DNA of 64,000 bases from Rhizaria sp. SCN 62-66 (Eukaryota > Rhizaria, unplaced): positions 101,814 to 165,813 of the forward strand of contig MEDY01000006.1 of NCBI GenBank assembly GCA_001724265.1. Direction: 5' to 3'. Below the pieces are notes generated by a model. That model was not told where the DNA came from, ran no database searches, and was given only the letters and a program-made list of their open reading frames with translations. Shown here piece after piece: positions 59,238 through 64,000 of this stretch (positions within the stretch are counted from its first letter, which is position 1; each line of letters opens with the position of its first letter). The translations under genes were made by a program, and so were the position numbers.

Positions 59238-62200
59238 ATGCCACCGCAGCAGCGCCCGCAGGCCCGCGCCGCGCCCGACCCAGCACTCGTTTCCGCCGTT
59301 GTCGCCGCCCTTCGCGCGACGGGCTTGCCCGCCTCCGAGCCCTGGCTGCTCTCGTTCCTCGCCTCACACCCGCACCCGCCGCCGCCGCTCCCTGCCAGCG
59401 CCGCCAGCGGTGACGCCGCGGGCTCGACCGCGCTGGTGCCGGCCGCGCGCGTGCCGTGGTGCCCGGCGTCGCTGTACTTTGCGGGGTACGCGGCGCTGAT
59501 GGACCTGGACTGGGCGGACCCGGCGGCGGACTCGCCGGCGCGCCTGCTCAGCCCTCTCGTACCACAGCACAACAACAACAACAATTACAACATCAATCAC
59601 AACAACAGTATCACTCAGAATGATAAAGGCAGCAATAACGCTGCTGGCTTGTTATATCCAGCTCCCATTCAACCTCCCCAGAACAACAGCAGTCTCGGTC
59701 CCGCTTCCACAGCTCTGGTCCCAACAACGTCATCGTCAGTCGGCACTAGCTCGCATCCGCAGGATACGGCGACCGCCCCTTCATTTTCCTTCGCCGCGGC
59801 GGCGGCCGCGCAGCCGTGGGTGCTGCGGGGCCCGCTCGTTGCGCAGGTGGCCGCGCGCCGCGACGTCGCGCACTGCGCGCAAGACCGCGCCAACGCGCGC
59901 GCGCGAGCCGCCGAACGGGAGAAGGCGCGCGCCGACGCCGAAGCGCTCAAACAGGTCGCCGCCGCGGTCGCGGTTGCCGGCAGCGCGGGCGCCAGTAGTG
60001 GCGCTGGCGCGGGGTTTAAGGGAAAAGGCAGGGGCAAGGGCAAGGCAGGCGATATTGCAAACGCGAGCGCCGGTGATAATGAGAGTAGTGCAGTTGTTGT
60101 TGCGGCTGTGCCGACGGGAGTCGTGTTTGGCGTCGATTTGAACACAAAGGACGACGACGACAGTCTCGGCAACGGCCTATTCGGCAAAGGCAAGGACACC
60201 GACGATGACGACGATGATGGCGACAAAGACGACGTCGACTTGGCGTTGCTTTCTAAGCCGCAAATGAAGCTCAACTTCTGCTTCGGCGGCAGCGCAACGG
60301 GAGTTGGAGTCGAAGTCCTGCCGATCCAAGGCATCTCAACTGCGCCGGCACCCGGACTGCTGCTACCGAACAACGTCGGCAACAACTACACTCAACCCTT
60401 CCCGTCGACATCGTCAGCCGCAAGCTCCTCCGCCTCAGCCTCAGCCTCTGCCTCCGCGACTGCAGCAACTGGTGGGTTGAGTGCGAGCGCGACGTCGGCG
60501 TCCCCGCTGCTGTACCTTTGCGACGCGCTGACGCGGGCGCGCGCGGCGAGCGTGGGCATGCCCGCGACCGCGCTGGCGCACCGGGCGGCCACGGCCACGC
60601 GAAAAACTACCGTGATCACGCCCAGCGGCCCGAACAACCCCGCTAACACCAGCCATGCTGACAATGCCAACGCTGTGGGATCTGGAGGCGTGAAGGGCAG
60701 GGGAAGCAAAGCCATCGCTGCCGCTGCTGCTGCCGCCGCAACTGCTGCTGCTCCTGGCAGCAGCGCGGCGGGCAACGCCAGCGGTGCGGCGGGCAGCGCC
60801 AGCGGGGCGATCGCGGTCGGCAGCGGCGTCGTGCTGGTGCGGCCCACGGTCAAAGTGCTGCTAACCAACTGCCCGGTGCACGTGGGCCTGCTGCTGTTGG
60901 ATCCCGCGAACTGCTACCTCGTGCCGCACCCGCCCACGGTCACGCCCTTACACCTGACCCCATTGTATCGGCACAACAGCGCGAAACACGGCAAGTTCGG
61001 TGGCGGCGGTCTCGACCCCGGCTCGAGTGTTGCCGACGCTCTCAGTGGAGTGAGTGGTGGTCCCGCCAGTGGCAGTGGACGGGGCGCGCAGTTGTGGGCG
61101 CAGTGGATCCCCCACAGCCAGCTCAGCCTCGCTCTGATTAACGCCACTGCTCACAGACACTTGTTCTCTGCCTCTGCTGCTGGCTCTGCGACTGCGGCTG
61201 CGGCAGCTCGCGGTCACAGTATCCCGCCGCCACAGCCCGTGCGCGTGCCCGCCGCGTGTGTGGCCGAGCGGCCGGTCGCGCACGGTTTCCCGGCCCCGGT
61301 GCCGTGGCGCGGCTGGGAGGAGCGCGAGACGGCCCGGGCCAAGGAACACGAGAAGGAACTCGAGGCCAGGGCCAAGGAACAGGATGCCAGGGTGAAAGAG
61401 CATGAGGCCGCGAAGGCGAGCAGTGTGTCGCTGTACACGCGGCAACGGGATATTGTCCCCAGCGCGGGTGCGACCGCCAACACAAGCGCCACCACGAACC
61501 TGAATGCCATCAGTAGCGCAACTGCGGGTGCGTCTGTTGCTCTGAATGCCACTGCTGCTTCTTCGGCAGCAGTAACGGGCAATTCAAGTGCTGATGTGGG
61601 CAGTAACAGCAGCTTCGCTTACGGAAACAAAAGCACCGTCAACCCCAGTCACGTTAACGCCAACGGCACTGTTAGTAATGCTAAGAGCTTTAACGCATAT
61701 TCCGCAATGTCTTCTATCTCTTATGATCTCAAAATACGCAATCACAACGTCACAATGCGTGACAATGACAACGACAGAGACAGTGACCTCGAGATTACTT
61801 CCGTGTTCACTCAAAAAGACTCTTTCACGCAAGGTAAAGAAAACATATGTCGTGCTTACGCAAGCGCGGGCTTCAAAGTGGAGCAACAGCAGCAACAACA
61901 GCATCTAGGGCAATACTAGACACACCTTAGCTCGAGCTCAAGCATTGCCAACTACAACGGAAGCTCTAGGTCAAGCTCCAATGCTAGTCCTCCTGCTGTG
62001 GCCGGTGATATTGTCGTCGCGACTGCCGCAAGCGTCGCCGTCGCCTACACCGCCGGCTCTGCCGCCTTCTTGCACTCGCTGGGCGTCCCCTCCACCGCTG
62101 CCGTGAGCGCGGGCAGCGAGTTTATGGCGACTCTGCCGCTGCCCAACGTGCCAGCAAGCTTTACACCCGGGCAGAGCAGCGTGCTGCGGCGGAAGAGCAG

Positions 62201-63647
62201 CTGGAGCAAGAGCCAGGGTCAGGGCAGCAACGACAACAACACACAGCTGAGCCGGAGCCAGAGCCAGAGTCGGAGTCAGAGCCCGAGCCAGAGCCAGAGC
62301 GACATCAATGCGAGTCCCAACGAGTTCGAGACCGAGGCTGACGCTGCGCTGCTGTGGCTCGAAAAACTGCTGCCTTCATCACGCCTGCCGCTGTTCACGT
62401 TGTTCTTGGTGCTCATGCACAAACTCTCCAACGTGTCGTCGACTCAAGCTACAGCAGCGCCGCTTGCAGCCGCAGGCGCCACTACAAAGACTGTTGAGGC
62501 GGCGTCGGCAGCGGATAACGCCGCTTTCACAACGGTGTTAACCGAGGCGGAGCTGGCCACCGCGGCGCCTCTCGCTGACATCATTACAGCGCGCACGACT
62601 GCTGCTGCGGTCATGAAGCAATTCTGGCCCACGTGCGGCTTGACTTCTCCGAATGGCGGCCTAACTTCTCCGACGGGATCTGACTCCGCACCGGCAATTT
62701 CGCCGACTGCGAGTGGTGTTGTCGCCGGTGCGGTAAGCGTGTGCATCACTGACCCTGTTGACATAAAGACGTTCACGATTGTTCCTACAAGCAACGCGAG
62801 CAATTCGGCAGCGGCGACGAGCCGTGAGTGCGTTGCACTTCGGATCACGCACTCACACTGCTATTGTGCTGCTAACAACGCGCACATCAATACCAACTCT
62901 TATAACAGCAGCAGTGCGACTTCTGCGAGCGCCACTGCTGGTGACACTTCTGCGCTCATGTGTCACATTTGCTCTCAGGCACGGGAGCAGCAGCAACAAC
63001 AACACCGCTCGCAGGCGCTGTTTGAGCACGATGTCGTCGATGTGCTCTGTGCGCCTCCTCGCGCGCGGCTTACTTTGAATTCCCCTGTGCGGCTGAACTT
63101 CCCCGCGCCGTGGCAACTCGCGCAAGCGTGGTCGCGGTGGACGCATCAAGTCCTGCGCTGGATTAGTCTGAGCAGTGCATTTGGCGCTAATGCTCTCGCG
63201 AAAGCCGGCGCGGCGGCAGCAGCGGCGATAATGGCGGGCGACAGCGACGGCACTCTGTGGGAAGCAATCGTGATGTCCACTCTCCACGCTGCAATCCTCT
63301 CGCGCGCCTCCACGGCCGCTGACACGGCATTAGCAGCAGCAGCAGCAGCAGCAACGGCAGCGTCACCCGCAGCGGAGGACGGGCCGTGGGCAGTTCTCAC
63401 GGTTGTGACCAAGGTCCTGAGGGTGTTGGTGGCGATGCAAGGCAAACTTGTGTTTGTGCCTGTCACGCCTGCGCGCGACATCAAGCACAACTTCCTCGGT
63501 CTGCAACAGCCAGTAGCAATGGGGGGCGCGAGTGCGAATGTTACTGCTTATGGTGGCGTGAATCGTGCGAACGCTGTTGTCCCGCGCGAGTCGACGAGGC
63601 TGGCTTTGTCTTTCAATGTTTGCGCAATTGCGGAGCAACTTGAGTAA
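59238..63647 (+). CDS. RMI1-like OB-fold protein with one in-frame UAG
   Basis: One frame runs from ATG 59238 to TAA 63645-63647 (1,469 residues), interrupted only by TAG at 61917-61919 (codon 894). The frame is the same on both sides and stays GC-rich and open for 576 codons downstream. The N-terminus (DPALVSAVVAALRATGLPAS, then WLLSFLASHP) resembles the helical start of RMI1. A discontinuous OB-like part includes LYLCDALTRARA and, after Ala/Ser/Gly inserts, VKVLLTNCPVHVGLLLLDP, matching the RMI1 'KVLL...GVLLL.P.N' strand pair. RMI1 partners Topoisomerase III and RecQ/BLM in dissolving Holliday junctions. The C-terminal half is Ala/Ser/Thr-rich with hydrophobic helices and is not recognised. 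The RMI1 assignment is by eye and tentative. Confidence 0.5.
61917..61919 (+). other. In-frame TAG codon (RMI1-like gene, codon 894)
   Basis: The frame reads QQQQQHLGQY, then TAG, then THLSSSSSIANYNG, and continues open to a TAA 576 codons later. Confidence 0.8.
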
Positions 63648-64000
63648 TCAGGTGACAGTCACACACTCAATATTTATGGAGCTGTATCCATGATATTTGT
63701 TATAATAGCATCGATATTTAGTTAAACAACTTTGATTTCGAACTCTAATGCAATAAATATACTTAGATTTGATTGATTCACTTTCTATTTACCGGAATCA
63801 TGTCAAGATTTCAGCAAAGACACTACAGGTCAAAGTTATCGTCAATGTCACAATGAGGATTTTCATGTTTATGTGTGCTGTATTAGATTTGCTTACTTTA
63901 CAGTAGTATAGGATGGAGCGGACTATAACTCACACGAACAAAATGAACTATCACAACTCACACAATCACAACTCAGTCACTGAGGACTATAACTCACACG
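63648..64000. other. 3' flank with repeated GGACTATAACTCACACG
   Basis: This is AT-rich DNA after the RMI1-like gene. A 17-bp unit occurs at 63920-63936 and again at 63984-64000, with diverged CACAACTCACA copies between. It is possibly the first units of a tandem array cut by the window edge. Confidence 0.5.

Noticed and set aside
6645-63647. Explaining the in-frame TAGs as pseudogenes
   Set aside because: No frameshifts and no TAA or TGA accompany them, the frames keep strong coding bias on both sides, and one is in a kinase with intact catalytic motifs. Neutral decay would not be confined to TAG.

Overview
This window comes from the nuclear genome of a single-celled eukaryote. The coding DNA is very GC-rich, while the spacers and introns are AT-rich. 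Genes are split by short spliceosomal introns (about 100-360 bp), lie on both strands, and encode large proteins padded with Gln, Ala, Ser, Gly, Asn and His runs. A CFAP47-type axonemal protein implies a flagellated cell. The domain mix (class-II metallo-beta-lactamase cyclic-nucleotide phosphodiesterase, GAF-domain TKL kinase, VPS9 exchange factor) suits a free-living protist, but I cannot place the lineage.

Layout: 5'-truncated CFAP47 (+, 1-6369); an unrecognised low-complexity protein (-, 6645-10169); an unrecognised His/Gln-rich protein (-, 10788-12870); a 2,501-residue PH-VPS9 Rab exchange factor (-, 13439-21349); a small unrecognised protein (+, 21757-22425); a 2 kb AT-rich spacer; a 2,766-residue MBL/cNMP-binding phosphodiesterase (-, 24493-33188); divergent from it, a four-GAF TKL kinase (+, 34087-38649); a 2 kb spacer; a TUG-like UBX protein (-, 40689-42431); divergent from it, the DEAH helicase DHX37/Dhr1 (+, 43013-51604); a TTP-type CCCH zinc-finger protein (+, 51959-54023); a NEK2-like kinase (-, 54184-56922); the RNA polymerase subunit RPB12 (-, 58029-58665); and, divergent from it, an RMI1-like OB-fold protein (+, 59238-63647).

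The most unusual signal is in the genetic code. Four gene models contain in-frame TAG codons, six in all, inside frames that are otherwise open and clearly coding: three in 6645-10169, one near the start of the VPS9 gene, one inside a Gln/His run of the NEK kinase, and one in the RMI1-like gene. None of these frames is broken by TAA or TGA. All 13 modelled genes end in TAA (8) or TGA (5), never TAG. I infer that UAG is a sense codon here, most likely glutamine, while UAA and UGA terminate.

A second genome-wide oddity is the 5' splice site: 13 of 15 introns begin GTACG rather than the usual GTAAG or GTGAG.

Functionally, the phosphodiesterase and the GAF kinase, whose second and third GAF domains carry the cyclic-nucleotide NKXnFX3DE signature, form a head-to-head pair and may act in one cAMP/cGMP pathway. 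The other genes are housekeeping (ribosome biogenesis, transcription, genome stability, mRNA decay) or trafficking and cytoskeletal functions.
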